NCBI GenBank assembly: GCA_000953695.1
Contig: LN554846.1
Location: 434,001-498,000 of the forward strand
Length of the DNA stretch: 64,000 nucleotides
Source: Aliivibrio wodanis
GTDB lineage: Bacteria > Pseudomonadota > Gammaproteobacteria > Enterobacterales > Vibrionaceae
Direction: 5' to 3'
How positions within the stretch are numbered: position 1 is the stretch's first letter; each line of letters opens with the position of its first letter. The translations under genes and the position numbers were made by a program. Shown here piece by piece: positions 31,336 through 41,930 of the stretch. A model generated the notes under the pieces. It was given only the letters and a program-made list of their open reading frames with translations. It did no database searches and was not told where the DNA came from.

Positions 31336-32253
31336 ATGATCAGACAACGTACACTGAAAAGTATTGTGACAATGACAGGGGTGGGTTTACATTCCGGTCG
31401 TAAAGTGACACTTACTCTTCGTCCAGCAGCGTCAAATACAGGTGTAATTTATCGTCGTACAGACCTTAATCCACCAGTAGATTTCCCTGCGGATCCAGAG
31501 TCAGTTCGCGACACAATGTTATGTACAGCGTTAGTTAATGATGAAGGCGTACGTATCTCAACGGTTGAACACTTGAATGCTGCATTAGCGGGCATGGGCA
31601 TTGATAACGTTGTTATTGAAGTTGATGCACCTGAAATTCCAATTATGGATGGCAGTGCAAGTCCTTTTATCTATCTGTTACAGTCTGCTGGGATTGAAGA
31701 GCTTAATACCGCGAAGAAATTCATTCGTATTAAGAAACCTGTTCGCATTGAAGATGGTGATAAATGGGCGGAAATTCGTCCTCATAACGGTTTCCGTTTA
31801 GATTTCACTATTGACTTTAATCACCCTGCAATTGATTCAGATGATCAAAAATTAGTGTTTGATTTTTCAAGCCAGTCGTTTATCAAAGATATCTCACGTG
31901 CTCGTACTTTTGGGTTCATGCGTGATATTGAGTACTTACAATCGCAAAACCTTTGTTTAGGTGGTAGCTTTGATTGTGCAATCGTACTGGATGATTACCG
32001 CATTCTAAATGAAGACGGTCTGCGTTTTGATAATGAATTTGTAACGCATAAAGTACTTGATGCTGTTGGTGACCTCTATATGTGTGGTCATAGTATTCTT
32101 GGTGAGTTAAGCGCTTATAAATCAGGTCATGCATTAAATAATCAGTTACTGCGTGCTGTTCTTGCTGATCAAGAAGCATGGGAGTGGACAACCATTGAGG
32201 ATGAACAAGAGTCTCCTGTTGCATTTATGCAACCAGGAATGGTACTTGCGTAA
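31336..32253 (+). CDS. lpxC: UDP-3-O-acyl-GlcNAc deacetylase LpxC
   Basis: LpxC is the zinc enzyme for the committed step of lipid A synthesis. Zinc ligand His79 is in S-T-V-E-H-L-N-A-A; the second site is H-K-x-L-D-A-x-G-D near residue 238. The 305 residues equal E. coli and the sequence is highly similar, including the C-terminal L-A tail that FtsH recognises in E. coli (here M-V-L-A). Confidence 0.98.
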   Translation: MIRQRTLKSIVTMTGVGLHSGRKVTLTLRPAASNTGVIYRRTDLNPPVDFPADPESVRDTMLCTALVNDEGVRISTVEHLNAALAGMGIDNVVIEVDAPEIPIMDGSASPFIYLLQSAGIEELNTAKKFIRIKKPVRIEDGDKWAEIRPHNGFRLDFTIDFNHPAIDSDDQKLVFDFSSQSFIKDISRARTFGFMRDIEYLQSQNLCLGGSFDCAIVLDDYRILNEDGLRFDNEFVTHKVLDAVGDLYMCGHSILGELSAYKSGHALNNQLLRAVLADQEAWEWTTIEDEQESPVAFMQPGMVLA

Positions 32254-32267
32254 TACATCATCAAATT

Positions 32268-32298
32268 AAAAAGCCAAGCTTATTTGCTTGGCTTTTTT
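32268..32298 (+). terminator. Rho-independent terminator of lpxC (end of dcw cluster)
   Basis: The stem A-A-A-A-A-G-C-C-A-A-G-C/G-C-T-T-G-G-C-T-T-T-T-T and T run begin 15 bp after the lpxC stop. Confidence 0.92.
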
Positions 32299-32310
32299 AT
32301 GCCTATCATA

Positions 32311-32345
32311 TTCTTACTTCTTACTTCTTACTTCTTACTTCTTAT
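32311..32345. repeat. Heptanucleotide tandem repeat, five units, overlapping the dciA stop
   Basis: Five consecutive 7-bp units T-T-C-T-T-A-C (the last ends in T) run from the lpxC terminator into the 3' end of dciA. On the dciA strand each unit reads G-T-A-A-G-A-A, so each contains a TAA; the first in frame is the dciA stop (32335-32337). Such arrays change copy number by slippage. Confidence 0.85.
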
Positions 32346-32802
32346 TTGCTAATGCAGCGAGGCTTTCTAAACGTTTTTTTAATTTTGGTGACGCTGTTTC
32401 GGCAACCATCTCTAAAGCACTTGCAGCAGCAGCAGATAGCTCTCGCTTTGCTTGTTTTTCTGTTTTGTATACTTCAGGCTTCTCACCTACAAAAGATCGA
32501 GCAAGATCTGGGTTTATCTTTATTTCCAAGTTAGATAAGCCGGGTAGTCCATGACGACGAAAGGCTGATAAAATACTAATCCTTTCATAATTAATTCGTG
32601 TTGCCCATACGCTACTTGATACCTCGATCACTAAAGATCCTTGGCGATAGTTTGCCACACGGCAATGATCTTCACAGCCAACAGGTAGCGTTTCTTTTAG
32701 TACATGTGACAACTTTGATAAAATAATCGCTTTTTCTTGAAGATCTTTAAAGCGTGTATTATTAAAAAAGTCGTTTGCAGGTTGTGGTCTATGGTCTCGC
32801 AT
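32335..32802 (-). CDS. dciA: Replicative helicase loader DciA (DUF721)
   Basis: DciA is the ancestral loader of the DnaB helicase, found in most bacteria that lack the phage-derived DnaC of E. coli; the Vibrio cholerae protein is a studied member. The 155 residues start with a basic, proline-containing tail. A KH-like DUF721 domain follows (~40-105, with G-S-L-V-I-E-V-S-S-S-V-W-A-T-R), then an alanine- and lysine-rich helical C-terminal tail. It is convergent with lpxC and divergent from secA. E. coli has secM between lpxC and secA instead. Confidence 0.85.
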   Translation of the reverse strand: MRDHRPQPANDFFNNTRFKDLQEKAIILSKLSHVLKETLPVGCEDHCRVANYRQGSLVIEVSSSVWATRINYERISILSAFRRHGLPGLSNLEIKINPDLARSFVGEKPEVYKTEKQAKRELSAAAASALEMVAETASPKLKKRLESLAALANKK

Positions 32803-33134
32803 AGTTAGTCAGTCTCACAAAAATAGGGCGATTTAATCGATTTTTTTGTTAGAAAAAGTGATAAATGCCAATTAGATCTGAATTTTTCAGAATTGAAATC
32901 AAACTCTATGGATTTAGCTTAGGATTGATTTACATAATCGCTTATACTTTTCATTATTACTTATGATGACCAGCAACACAATAATCAGAGTAGGCCTTGA
33001 AAAATCAAAGTCGCATCCCCATAAGGTAAGTATATAAAGAAGTATTTTTCTTAGAGTCAATTCTCTAGGTGATTGATTCAAATTTCAGAATTAACGATCA
33101 GAAATGATCAAGAGATAAGAGAAGCAACGGAATC
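32803..33134 (+). other. Intergenic region between dciA and secA
   Basis: This 332-bp AT-rich stretch must hold the promoters for dciA and secA. A SecM gene with its arrest motif is not seen. Two short overlapping reading frames lie on the plus strand. The first, 32865-32966, has 33 codons with a hydrophobic stretch F-S-L-G-L-I-Y-I-I-A-Y. The second, 32963-33037, has 24 codons and starts at an ATG overlapping the first stop. Neither has a strong ribosome binding site, so they are noted without being called genes. Confidence 0.4.
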
Positions 33135-35858
33135 ATGTTTTCTAAAATTCTAACAAAAGTTATCGGTAGTCGTAATGATCGAACATTACGCAAGCTACGT
33201 AAAATCGTAGATCAAATTAATAAACTTGAACCGCAATTCGAATCATTACAAGACGAAGAATTAAAAGCGAAAACAATCGAGTTCCGTACGCGTTTAGAGC
33301 AAGGTGAAGATTTAGATAATCTATTACCAGAAGCATTTGCAACGGTACGTGAAGCGTCGAAGCGTTTGTATGGTATGCGCCACTTTGACGTTCAAATGAT
33401 TGGTGGTATGGTTCTGAATGACAGCCAAATCGCAGAGATGCGTACTGGTGAAGGTAAAACATTAACAGCAACTCTACCATGTTATTTAAATGCATTAACA
33501 GGTAAAGGCGTTCACGTCGTAACGGTGAATGACTACCTTGCAAAGCGTGATGCTGAAACCAACCGAGAGTTATTTGAATTCTTAGGCATGACTGTTGGTA
33601 TCAACGTACCAAACATGCCACCTCAAGAGAAAAAACAAGCGTATTTATGCGATATTTTATATGGCACAAATAACGAATTTGGTTTTGACTATCTACGTGA
33701 CAACATGGCTTTCCGTGCTGAAGATCGTGTTCAACGTGAGCGCTATTTCGCAGTAATCGATGAAGTGGATTCAATCTTAATCGATGAAGCTCGTACCCCT
33801 CTTATCATTTCTGGTCCTGCGGAAGATAGCTCTGCGCTCTATACGCGAATTAATACACTGATCCCTCAACTTGTGAAACAAGATGAAGAAGACAGCGAAG
33901 AGTATCGTGGTGAAGGTCACTACACATTAGATGAAAAAGGAAAACAAACACACCTGACTGAAAACGGTCAAGAGTTTGTTGAACAGCTATTAAAAGATGA
34001 AGGTTTAATGGAAGCGGATGATACTTTGTATTCACCAGCTAATATTAGTTTACTTCATCATATTAATGCAGCACTACGTGCGCATGTGTTATTTGAAAAA
34101 GACGTGGACTACATTGTAAAAGACGATGAAGTTATCATTGTTGATGAGCATACAGGTCGTACAATGCCTGGTCGTCGTTGGTCTGAAGGTTTACACCAAG
34201 CTGTTGAAGCAAAAGAAGGTGTTAAAATTCAGAATGAAAACCAAACATTAGCATCAATCACTTTCCAAAACTTCTTCCGTCTATACGAAAAACTGTCAGG
34301 CATGACAGGTACTGCTGATACAGAAGCATTTGAATTCCAATCTATTTATGGTCTTGATACGGTAGTAATTCCAACTAACCGTCCAATGACTCGTAATGAT
34401 ATGGGTGATTTAGTCTACATGACAGAAGCAGAAAAATTTGCAGCTATCATTGAAGACATTAAAGGTTGTTCTGAACGTGGCCAGCCAGTATTGGTTGGTA
34501 CCGTTTCGATTGAAAAATCAGAACTGCTTTCAAATGCATTGAAAAAAGCAAAAATTAAGCACAATGTTCTTAATGCTAAATTCCATGAGAAAGAAGCAGA
34601 CATCGTTGCTAATGCTGGTACAGCAAGTGCGGTAACTATTGCTACAAACATGGCTGGTCGTGGTACGGATATCGTACTTGGCGGTAGCTGGCAGGCAGAG
34701 GTTGCTAAATTAAATGAGCCTACTGATGCACAGATCTACGAGATTAAAGAAAATTGGAAAGAAGCTCATGATGCTATTCTAGCTTCTGGCGGTCTACATA
34801 TCATTGGTACAGAGCGTCATGAATCTCGCCGTATTGATAACCAACTACGTGGTCGTGCTGGTCGTCAAGGTGATGCTGGTTCTTCTCGCTTCTACTTATC
34901 AATGGAAGATGCCCTAATGCGTATCTTTGCTTCAGATCGTGTATCTAACATGATGAAAAAGCTAGGCATGGAAGAAGGTGAAGCAATTGAACATCCATGG
35001 GTAACGAAAGCGATTGAGAATGCTCAACGTAAAGTTGAAGGGCGTAACTTTGATATTCGTAAGCAACTGCTTGAATACGATGATGTAGCGAATGACCAAC
35101 GTAAAGTGGTTTATGAACTACGTGATGAACTGATGAATGTTGATGATATCAGCGATATGATTGCTCATAACCGTCAAGATGTTCTTGAAGGATTATTTGG
35201 CCAATATATTCCAGCACAGTCTTTAGAAGAAATGTGGGATGTTGAAGGGTTAACAACACGTTTACGTACAGATTTTGATGTAGAGATCCCTATTCAAGAA
35301 TGGCTAGACAGTGATGATAAACTTCATGAAGATAACTTACGTGAAAAAATCATTGAAACAGCAATTCAAGTTTACAAAGACAAAGAAGAGTCTGTTGGTG
35401 AGTCAGTTCTTCGTAACTTTGAAAAAGCAGTTATGCTACAGACACTTGATGGTTTGTGGAAAGAGCATCTAGCAGCGATGGATCATCTTCGTCAGGGTAT
35501 CCATCTGCGTGGTTATGCGCAGAAGAACCCGAAACAGGAATACAAGCGTGAATCGTTTGAGCTGTTTGAAGGTTTACTTGATACGTTAAAGTTTGATGTA
35601 GTTTCAATCCTAAGTAAAGTACGTGTACAGCAACAAGAAGATGTTGAACGTATGGAAGAACAACGTCGCCAGCAAGCAGAAGAAGCCGCTCGTCGTCAGC
35701 AGCTACAACATCAAAATGCTGAAAACCAGTTGGATGATGGTGAAACATCTGAAGAAGGTCATACACCAATGGTGCGTGATGAGCGTAAAGTAGGTCGTAA
35801 TGAGCCTTGTCCATGTGGCTCAGGTAAGAAATATAAGCAGTGTCACGGTAAGATCTAG
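33135..35858 (+). CDS. secA: Preprotein translocase ATPase SecA
   Basis: SecA is the motor that drives unfolded preproteins through SecYEG. Walker A reads M-R-T-G-E-G-K-T near residue 103, and the DEAD-like [15 protein letters not shown] motif is near 208. The 907 residues match E. coli (901). The C-terminal zinc site [13 protein letters not shown], which binds SecB, is intact. Confidence 0.98.
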   Translation: MFSKILTKVIGSRNDRTLRKLRKIVDQINKLEPQFESLQDEELKAKTIEFRTRLEQGEDLDNLLPEAFATVREASKRLYGMRHFDVQMIGGMVLNDSQIAEMRTGEGKTLTATLPCYLNALTGKGVHVVTVNDYLAKRDAETNRELFEFLGMTVGINVPNMPPQEKKQAYLCDILYGTNNEFGFDYLRDNMAFRAEDRVQRERYFAVIDEVDSILIDEARTPLIISGPAEDSSALYTRINTLIPQLVKQDEEDSEEYRGEGHYTLDEKGKQTHLTENGQEFVEQLLKDEGLMEADDTLYSPANISLLHHINAALRAHVLFEKDVDYIVKDDEVIIVDEHTGRTMPGRRWSEGLHQAVEAKEGVKIQNENQTLASITFQNFFRLYEKLSGMTGTADTEAFEFQSIYGLDTVVIPTNRPMTRNDMGDLVYMTEAEKFAAIIEDIKGCSERGQPVLVGTVSIEKSELLSNALKKAKIKHNVLNAKFHEKEADIVANAGTASAVTIATNMAGRGTDIVLGGSWQAEVAKLNEPTDAQIYEIKENWKEAHDAILASGGLHIIGTERHESRRIDNQLRGRAGRQGDAGSSRFYLSMEDALMRIFASDRVSNMMKKLGMEEGEAIEHPWVTKAIENAQRKVEGRNFDIRKQLLEYDDVANDQRKVVYELRDELMNVDDISDMIAHNRQDVLEGLFGQYIPAQSLEEMWDVEGLTTRLRTDFDVEIPIQEWLDSDDKLHEDNLREKIIETAIQVYKDKEESVGESVLRNFEKAVMLQTLDGLWKEHLAAMDHLRQGIHLRGYAQKNPKQEYKRESFELFEGLLDTLKFDVVSILSKVRVQQQEDVERMEEQRRQQAEEAARRQQLQHQNAENQLDDGETSEEGHTPMVRDERKVGRNEPCPCGSGKKYKQCHGKI

Positions 35859-35884
35859 TAAGCTCATCACTGTGAATTGAAAAT

Positions 35885-35912
35885 AAAACCGCTATTATTT
35901 AGCGGTTTTTTT
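35885..35912 (+). terminator. Rho-independent terminator of secA
   Basis: The 10-bp stem A-A-A-A-C-C-G-C-T-A/T-A-G-C-G-G-T-T-T-T is followed by more T residues. It lies between secA and mutT, so mutT probably needs its own promoter or readthrough. Confidence 0.9.
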
Positions 35913-35931
35913 ATACGTATGAAGGCTATAA

Positions 35932-36330
35932 ATGAAAAGATTACATATAGTTGCTGCTATTATTTTTAATGAAAATAAAGACCAAATATTTATTACTAAG
36001 CGCCCAGATAAAGCACATAAAGGCGGTTTCTGGGAGTTTCCAGGAGGAAAAGTTGAAGAGGGAGAAAGTGTAGAGCAGGCGTTAATCAGAGAGTTATATG
36101 AAGAGGTTGGCATTGAATCTACAGAGTTAGCCATTTTTGAATCGTTAAATTATGACTACCCTGATAAATCGCTCTATTTTGATTTTTTCACTGTGACTCA
36201 GTTTGCAGGCGAACCTTATGGAAAGGAAGGGCAACAAGGATTATGGGTTCCTATTTTAGAACTCTCTGCTTATGAGTTCCCTGAAGCAAATGTACCTATT
36301 TTAAATAAAGTACTTGAATGCTTTAGTTAG
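35932..36330 (+). CDS. mutT: 8-oxo-dGTP diphosphatase MutT (Nudix)
   Basis: MutT hydrolyses 8-oxo-dGTP, preventing A:T to C:G transversions. The Nudix box G-x5-E-x7-R-E-U-x-E-E-x-G-U is complete: G-K-V-E-E-G-E-S then R-E-L-Y-E-E-V-G-I at residues ~38-60. The 132 residues match E. coli (129), and the place after secA is conserved. Confidence 0.95.
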   Translation: MKRLHIVAAIIFNENKDQIFITKRPDKAHKGGFWEFPGGKVEEGESVEQALIRELYEEVGIESTELAIFESLNYDYPDKSLYFDFFTVTQFAGEPYGKEGQQGLWVPILELSAYEFPEANVPILNKVLECFS

Positions 36331-36344
36331 TTTGATTCTATGTC

Positions 36345-36394
36345 CTATTCCAATAAAAAAGCGATCATAAATGATCGCTTTTTTATTGGAATAG
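36345..36394. terminator. Long bidirectional terminator between mutT and yacG
   Basis: A perfect 24-bp inverted repeat (36345-36368 with 36371-36394) with only a two-base A-A centre. The middle A6/T6 tracts flanking a G-C-G-A-T-C-A-T stem serve as terminator U tracts in both directions for the convergent genes. The outer 10 bp extend it beyond a normal terminator. Confidence 0.9.
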
Positions 36395-36405
36395 ATAATA
36401 TGGTA

Positions 36406-36615
36406 TTAATATTGATCTTCAGACCAACCATCAGAGTCCGACATATCAGGAGCTCCAGGAATTGATTTTTCTTCATCTGCCCATTCACCAAAATCAATCA
36501 TTTGGCATTTTTTACTGCAAAATGGTCGAAATTGGCTTTCTTGATTCCAAATAACAGAATTTTTACAAGTTGGACATTTTACCGTAGTTGACTCGATAGT
36601 ACTTGGTGTTGGCAT
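36406..36615 (-). CDS. yacG: DNA gyrase inhibitor / zinc-binding protein YacG
   Basis: YacG is a small zinc protein that binds GyrB and inhibits gyrase in E. coli. The 69 residues contain the four-cysteine site C-P-T-C ... C-S-K-K-C and an acidic tail (D-E-E-K, S-E-D-Q-Y). The start is placed at 36615, with GAGGA just upstream, 7 bp after zapD; a longer frame into zapD is rejected. Confidence 0.94.
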   Translation of the reverse strand: MPTPSTIESTTVKCPTCKNSVIWNQESQFRPFCSKKCQMIDFGEWADEEKSIPGAPDMSDSDGWSEDQY

Positions 36616-36622
36616 ATATTCC

Positions 36623-37369
36623 TCAGCAGACAGCGAGTGAAAATTCAATATCTTTCTCGCAGTTCTTATTTGTTTCAAAGGAGATAAAGCGTAACGCAAA
36701 ACGACTTTTATGCCCAGAGATCATTGGATAAACTCCATATTCAATTGGAATTTCAAGGCGCAATAAATTAGAATTTTCCATCTCACTTTGCATAAATCCC
36801 TTACGGGCAATCTGTGGTTTAAGGCGTGCAGTTTCTCTTGTTAAGCGTAACCAAAGCGAGAGGGCATCAGAAAGAGGAAGTAGTTGAGACATCCAATTAT
36901 GTGTATTTTTACATCTAACTTCCAAAGGAAGATGTAACCAGTAATGCAATGCTGGAAGATCAAAACAACAATCGCCTCCTGGAATAAAAAAACGTTGCTT
37001 GAGAGCAGAAAGAAAACGGTCCTCTTTTAAAGAGTGACCTGGACGAGTGGTTTTCATTAGGTTCTGATGAACTTGACTAATTTGCTCTAAAATAGAAAGT
37101 AATGCTTGTTGATCAACATCTTCAATATCCATCCAAGCTCGATATTGTAAGCGAAGCTTTTCTAGATCCTTGCCTAAATCGGCTTTTACTTGGACCTGTT
37201 CTAAGATGTCTAGCATATTAAAAAGAGAGCTAAAGAATACTTGGTACTCAAATGGTCTTGTTAAATCAGCAGAATGTCCTAACTTACGAAATAGAGATTC
37301 TATTCGTAAATAAATTCGAGTCCTTTCATTTAAAGGGTGTTCAAATTTTTGCAGGCCTGCTCCATTCAT
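36623..37369 (-). CDS. zapD: Z-ring-associated protein ZapD (YacF)
   Basis: ZapD crosslinks FtsZ filaments by binding the FtsZ C-terminal peptide. The 248-residue protein has an alpha-helical first part and a beta-strand part, with [13 protein letters not shown] near the start and [16 protein letters not shown] near residue 140, and matches E. coli (247). It lies in a run coaE-zapD-yacG as in E. coli. Confidence 0.95.
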   Translation of the reverse strand: MNGAGLQKFEHPLNERTRIYLRIESLFRKLGHSADLTRPFEYQVFFSSLFNMLDILEQVQVKADLGKDLEKLRLQYRAWMDIEDVDQQALLSILEQISQVHQNLMKTTRPGHSLKEDRFLSALKQRFFIPGGDCCFDLPALHYWLHLPLEVRCKNTHNWMSQLLPLSDALSLWLRLTRETARLKPQIARKGFMQSEMENSNLLRLEIPIEYGVYPMISGHKSRFALRFISFETNKNCEKDIEFSLAVC

Positions 37370-37377
37370 AGTCGTTT

Positions 37378-37998
37378 TTAATTCTCTTTATTTATAGAAG
37401 GCTGAGACAATAACAGATATTTATCATGTAGAAGAGCTATTTCACTATTCAAGTCACAAAATTGTTGGTCATTTCTTATGACATCATCAGCAATTGCTAA
37501 TCGTTGTTCTCGTGATGCTTGTGAAGCAAGAATCGCTTTTACTTGTTTAATAGTTACTTTATCACGATTAACTGTTCGATTAATTTGAGTTTGCTCCAGA
37601 ACATCAACAACAAGCGTACGGTTCGCTAAATATTGTAACTGATTTTCAACTAAGAGAGGAACAACAAGCAATACATACTCAGAGGTTGCTAAAGAAAGCT
37701 GATGCTGCATCTCCTCTCTTATTAAAGGATGAAGCAAATTATTAAGCCACTCTTTCTCATTTGGTTGAGAAAAAATACGCTGTCGCAGTTCACTTCTATT
37801 TAAATATCCATTTTCTAATAGAATTGAGGGGCCAAAATGATTAATTATTTTTTGTAGTCCAATGCTGTTTGGCTCTACGACTTCACGAGCAACAATATCG
37901 GCATCAACAATATCAATACGATGATTTTTCTGAAAAGTATCCGCGATCGTTGTTTTCCCGCTGCCAATTCCACCTGTGATAGCTACAACATAACTCAT
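37378..37998 (-). CDS. coaE: Dephospho-CoA kinase
   Basis: CoaE phosphorylates dephospho-CoA, the last step of coenzyme A synthesis. The P-loop is G-G-I-G-S-G-K-T-T at residues 9-17, with D-A-D-I-V-A-R-E-V and the lid segment R-x3-R-D-K present. The 206 residues equal E. coli. It overlaps pilD by 4 nt. panB and panC, which act upstream in the same pathway, are also in the window. Confidence 0.96.
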   Translation of the reverse strand: MSYVVAITGGIGSGKTTIADTFQKNHRIDIVDADIVAREVVEPNSIGLQKIINHFGPSILLENGYLNRSELRQRIFSQPNEKEWLNNLLHPLIREEMQHQLSLATSEYVLLVVPLLVENQLQYLANRTLVVDVLEQTQINRTVNRDKVTIKQVKAILASQASREQRLAIADDVIRNDQQFCDLNSEIALLHDKYLLLSQPSINKEN

Positions 37999-38891
37999 AA
38001 TGGTAAGCCTAAAATTTCAGAGAAGTACCATTGACCAATTTTCTCTCCCCATAGCAAACAAATCCAACCTGCGATGGCCAAGTAAGGGCCAAAAGGAATT
38101 GCTTTATCAAGTCCCTTTTTCTGCGATTTTAACATAATGATACCAATAATCGCGCCTACAATAGAGGATACAAGAACGACTAAAGGAAGTTGTTGCCAAC
38201 CAAGCCAAGCCCCAATAGCTGCTAATAGTTTAAAGTCACCATAGCCCATACCCTCTTTACCTGTCAGCAGTTTAAAACCCCAGTAAATAGACCATAAAAT
38301 GAGATAACCAGCCATTGCACCAATAACTGAATCAATTAAGCTCACTGAGCTCCAGCCAACTAAAGCTAAATATAATCCTGACCATAATAGCGGAAGCGTT
38401 ATTTGGTCGGGAAGAAGCATTGTGTCAATATCGATAAAAGTTAGCGCAATAAGCACTAAAGTAAATAAGACAGCGGCAATGGCAAAATACGAAAATGGCA
38501 GCAAGTACGATACAGTAAAACACATAGCTCCAGAAAGCAGTTCGATTGCAGGATATCTAAAGCTGATTGGGGTACTGCATTGGCGGCATTTTCCTTTTAA
38601 TAGTAGCCAACTAATAACAGGAATGTTGTCATAGAATTTGATTTGAGTATTGCATTTTGGGCAACGAGACCGAGGAACACTTAAATTAAATACTTCCTCA
38701 TTTGTTGATTTCTTTGATGCTTTTGACTCTGGGTTTAAATCTGGAAAGCATTCAATACACTCTTTTTTCCACTCTTTTTCCATCATGATTGGCAGTCGAT
38801 AAATAACGACATTAAGAAAGCTGCCAATAAGTAAACCAAACAAAGTAGCAAAAAGGGGAAAAAGCCAAGGGTAGTAATCAAAAGCAGCCAT
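37995..38891 (-). CDS. pilD: Type IV prepilin peptidase / N-methyltransferase PilD
   Basis: PilD cleaves the leader of type IV prepilins and type II secretion pseudopilins and methylates the new N-terminus. It has eight predicted membrane helices. A cytoplasmic zinc loop carries C77-x2-C80 and C102-x2-C105. The catalytic aspartates are in [11 protein letters not shown] and G-Y-G-D-F-K. The 298 residues are usual. It likely also serves secretion genes outside the window. Confidence 0.96.
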   Translation of the reverse strand: MAAFDYYPWLFPLFATLFGLLIGSFLNVVIYRLPIMMEKEWKKECIECFPDLNPESKASKKSTNEEVFNLSVPRSRCPKCNTQIKFYDNIPVISWLLLKGKCRQCSTPISFRYPAIELLSGAMCFTVSYLLPFSYFAIAAVLFTLVLIALTFIDIDTMLLPDQITLPLLWSGLYLALVGWSSVSLIDSVIGAMAGYLILWSIYWGFKLLTGKEGMGYGDFKLLAAIGAWLGWQQLPLVVLVSSIVGAIIGIIMLKSQKKGLDKAIPFGPYLAIAGWICLLWGEKIGQWYFSEILGLPL

Positions 38892-38973
38892 GTAGAAGAC
38901 GTCCAGTATTGATGTCAGAATAATTAGTAAATGGTATCAGAAATCTAAATATATCACTCTTTATATTCGTAAT

Positions 38974-40224
38974 TTATCCAATAACACTCATTAAATTAAA
39001 TATAGGAAGATACATAGATACGACTAACCCGCCGATAAGAGTCCCTAAAAAAACAATGATAAATGGTTCTAAGATTTTACCTAAATTATCAACGGTATTA
39101 TCAACTTCTTCTTCATAGATATAAGCGACTTTGTTCAGCATATCATCAAGATTACCAGATTCTTCACCAATCATAATCATTTGCAACACCATTTCAGGAA
39201 AGGTTTGAGTTTGACGCATTGCTAAATAAAGAGGCATGCCAGCAGCGGTATTTTGTTGTACTGAAAGAATGGCTTCTTGGTAGTATAAATTACCTGCGGT
39301 TTTACTGGTCGTTTGTAAACTGTGTAAAATAGGTAACCCTGAGCTAAAGCTTGTTGCTAACGTTCGGCTAAATTTAGCAATAGCAGCTTTAGATAAAACG
39401 GTACCTATAATGGGAATATTAAGACTGTGTTTACTTATAGTTAGCCGAACCTTATACGATTTTTTTCTGAGTGCGCCAAAAAGAAAAGAGGATGAGGTGA
39501 TAATTAAAAGTATATAAAGTCCATTTGCTTGTAGCGCATGAGAAAGATTGATAACTTGTTGAGTAAACCATGGCAATTCAGCCCCGAATCCTTTAAAGAT
39601 ACTTTCAAACTCAGGTATTACAAAAGTTAGCATCAATACGGTGACAGTGATTGCAACCAAGGTAACCATGATTGGGTAAATCATAGCTTTAATTACCTTA
39701 GCTCGTAATGCATCACTCTTTTCTCTATATTCAGCTAGTCGTGCAAGCGCTTGTGCTAAATACCCAGTTTCTTCCCCAGTGGCGACTAAATCAACATAAA
39801 ATGAATCAAAATGAGAGCAGCTGGTGGCAAGTGCTTTAGAAAGAGGTGTGCCTGCTTCAATAGACAAGCAAATGTAGTTAAGAATAGATTTCATTTCTGC
39901 TTTGACATTGTTTTCTGCAATCAAGCGAAGTGCTTGAATGATAGGAACACCAGCGGAAAGCATTGTGGCTAATTGACGAGTAAAAAGAGTGATATCTTTA
40001 CGTTTAACTATATGTCTCATTTTTTCAAAACCAGAGAGACCACGCTTTTTAATTTTCTTTATGTGAATGTGTTGGTCGGTTAACTTTTTTCTTACTTCAA
40101 TTTCATTCAGTGCAAATAATTTTCCTGATACTCTTTTTCCCGTGTTATTAATACCACGCCAATGAAAGCTTTTTAAGCCAAAATTTTTAACTTTGCTTTG
40201 TAGTTTAAACATAATGCTACTCAT
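38974..40224 (-). CDS. pilC: Type IV pilus inner-membrane platform protein PilC
   Basis: PilC is the GspF-family platform that couples the pilus motor ATPases to pilin insertion. The 416 residues show two repeated cytoplasmic GspF domains, with [14 protein letters not shown] near residue 80 and [14 protein letters not shown] near 285. Three membrane helices are seen, including one at the C-terminus. It lies between pilB (9 bp) and pilD. Confidence 0.96.
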   Translation of the reverse strand: MSSIMFKLQSKVKNFGLKSFHWRGINNTGKRVSGKLFALNEIEVRKKLTDQHIHIKKIKKRGLSGFEKMRHIVKRKDITLFTRQLATMLSAGVPIIQALRLIAENNVKAEMKSILNYICLSIEAGTPLSKALATSCSHFDSFYVDLVATGEETGYLAQALARLAEYREKSDALRAKVIKAMIYPIMVTLVAITVTVLMLTFVIPEFESIFKGFGAELPWFTQQVINLSHALQANGLYILLIITSSSFLFGALRKKSYKVRLTISKHSLNIPIIGTVLSKAAIAKFSRTLATSFSSGLPILHSLQTTSKTAGNLYYQEAILSVQQNTAAGMPLYLAMRQTQTFPEMVLQMIMIGEESGNLDDMLNKVAYIYEEEVDNTVDNLGKILEPFIIVFLGTLIGGLVVSMYLPIFNLMSVIG

Positions 40225-40233
40225 TGATTAAAG

Positions 40234-41925
40234 CTAAAGGAATAAGACTCGATTTAATTCCTGTAAACTGGTTGTTCCGTCTTCTAATCGTTTAATACCA
40301 GAAGTATTTAAGTTATCCATTCCTTGTTGAATGGCAAGTTGTTCTATTTGTCTTACGCTTGCCCCTTTTAAAACGGCAACAGAAAGCTCTCGAGTAAATG
40401 GCATTACTTCGTAAATCCCAATACGGCCAGTATAGCCATGAGTACATTCATTACACCCTGCTACATTTGCTTTAAAAATAGTGGCTAAAGGGTTAATGCC
40501 GTATTCATTTTGAATTTCAGGGGTAATGTTGTCTCTCTGTTTGCAGTACTTACACAATCGTCGTGCCAGTCGTTGAGCAATAATAAGGCTTAAAGAAGAG
40601 GCTAGATTAAAGTTTTCAACCCCCATATTTCCTAAACGAACGACGGTTTCAGCGGCAGAATTAGTATGCAACGTTGAAAGTACTAAGTGACCTGTTTGTG
40701 CTGCTTTTACTGCAATTTCTGCCGTTTCAAGATCTCGGATTTCTCCAACCATGACGATGTCGGGATCTTGACGTAAAAAAGAGCGTAAAGCATGAGCAAA
40801 AGTAAACCCAATCTTTGAATTTACTTGTACTTGATTTACTCCATTAAGATTTATTTCAACGGGATCTTCTGCGGTAGAGATGTTTTTTTCTGTGGTATTT
40901 AAAATGTTCAAACCAGAGTAGAGAGAGACGGTTTTGCCACTGCCGGTTGGACCGGTCATTAATATCATCCCTTGAGGACGTTTTAATGCGTTAAGGTAAA
41001 GCTCTTTTTGTTTGTCACTGTAGCCTAATTTATCTATATCTAAGCTTGCAGCGCTGCTGTCTAATAAACGTAAAACAATTTTTTCTCCCCATAGTGTTGG
41101 AAGAGAAGAGACTCGCATATCTATTGAGATTTCGCTATTGAGTTTGAGTTTAATACGACCATCTTGCGGTAGCCGGCGTTCAGAAATATCAAGCTTAGCC
41201 ATGATTTTTAAACGAGCTGAAAGGCGACGACTTAGGTGAGAAGAAGGACTGCTATTTTGAACTAAAATACCATCACAACGAAAGCGAACACGATAGGTCT
41301 CTTCGTAGGGTTCAAAGTGAATATCAGATACACCTTTACGTACAGCTTCTAATAAAATTTGATTAATAAAGCGAGTAACAGGAGCGTCATCTTGGCTGAG
41401 ATCTTCTGTTGATGCCATTTCGTCGAGTGAAACATCAACTAAAGAGGCAAGTTCATCTTGAGTAATGTCTTTACGAGGTGAAGAGCCTGAAGATGAAAGA
41501 CCACGACCATACATTCTTCTAATTGCAGCTTCAAGCTCGCCATGATCCGCTAAAACAAGACTGATCTGCTTTCCAGAGGTGAAGCGAAAATCATCTTCGA
41601 CTTGAGCAATGCTAGGGTCGGATACCGCAAGACGAATAGTGAAGCCATCATTCGTCATTGGTAGTGCATTATGCTGAGTAATTAAATCGCGCAGTCCTAG
41701 CTTTTGGCAACAATCCGTATAATCAAATTGCTCAATATTTATATTATCTAAACCAAAAATTTGCGATAGGTGACTAATGAGTTGATCTGGTGTGAAAATA
41801 GACTCAGCCAAAAGCGCAGAAGGCACAGTGTGTGCCCCTGTTTGAACGTGTTTAACTATGGTGCTTTCTTGCGCCGAACTGATGAGTTCAGCTTGACGCA
41901 AGATAGAAGCTAGGTTGGTGTGCAT
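40234..41925 (-). CDS. pilB: Type IV pilus extension ATPase PilB
   Basis: PilB powers pilus extension. It has an N-terminal N1/GspE-N domain, then the ATPase core with Walker A G-P-T-G-S-G-K-T near residue 325, the Asp box, a Walker B with R-Q-D-P-D-I-V-M-V-G-E-I-R-D, and the His box. The tetracysteine zinc site C-K-Y-C ... C-N-E-C is present. The 563 residues match vibrio PilB. Confidence 0.97.
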   Translation of the reverse strand: MHTNLASILRQAELISSAQESTIVKHVQTGAHTVPSALLAESIFTPDQLISHLSQIFGLDNINIEQFDYTDCCQKLGLRDLITQHNALPMTNDGFTIRLAVSDPSIAQVEDDFRFTSGKQISLVLADHGELEAAIRRMYGRGLSSSGSSPRKDITQDELASLVDVSLDEMASTEDLSQDDAPVTRFINQILLEAVRKGVSDIHFEPYEETYRVRFRCDGILVQNSSPSSHLSRRLSARLKIMAKLDISERRLPQDGRIKLKLNSEISIDMRVSSLPTLWGEKIVLRLLDSSAASLDIDKLGYSDKQKELYLNALKRPQGMILMTGPTGSGKTVSLYSGLNILNTTEKNISTAEDPVEINLNGVNQVQVNSKIGFTFAHALRSFLRQDPDIVMVGEIRDLETAEIAVKAAQTGHLVLSTLHTNSAAETVVRLGNMGVENFNLASSLSLIIAQRLARRLCKYCKQRDNITPEIQNEYGINPLATIFKANVAGCNECTHGYTGRIGIYEVMPFTRELSVAVLKGASVRQIEQLAIQQGMDNLNTSGIKRLEDGTTSLQELNRVLFL

Positions 41926-41930
41926 TTATA

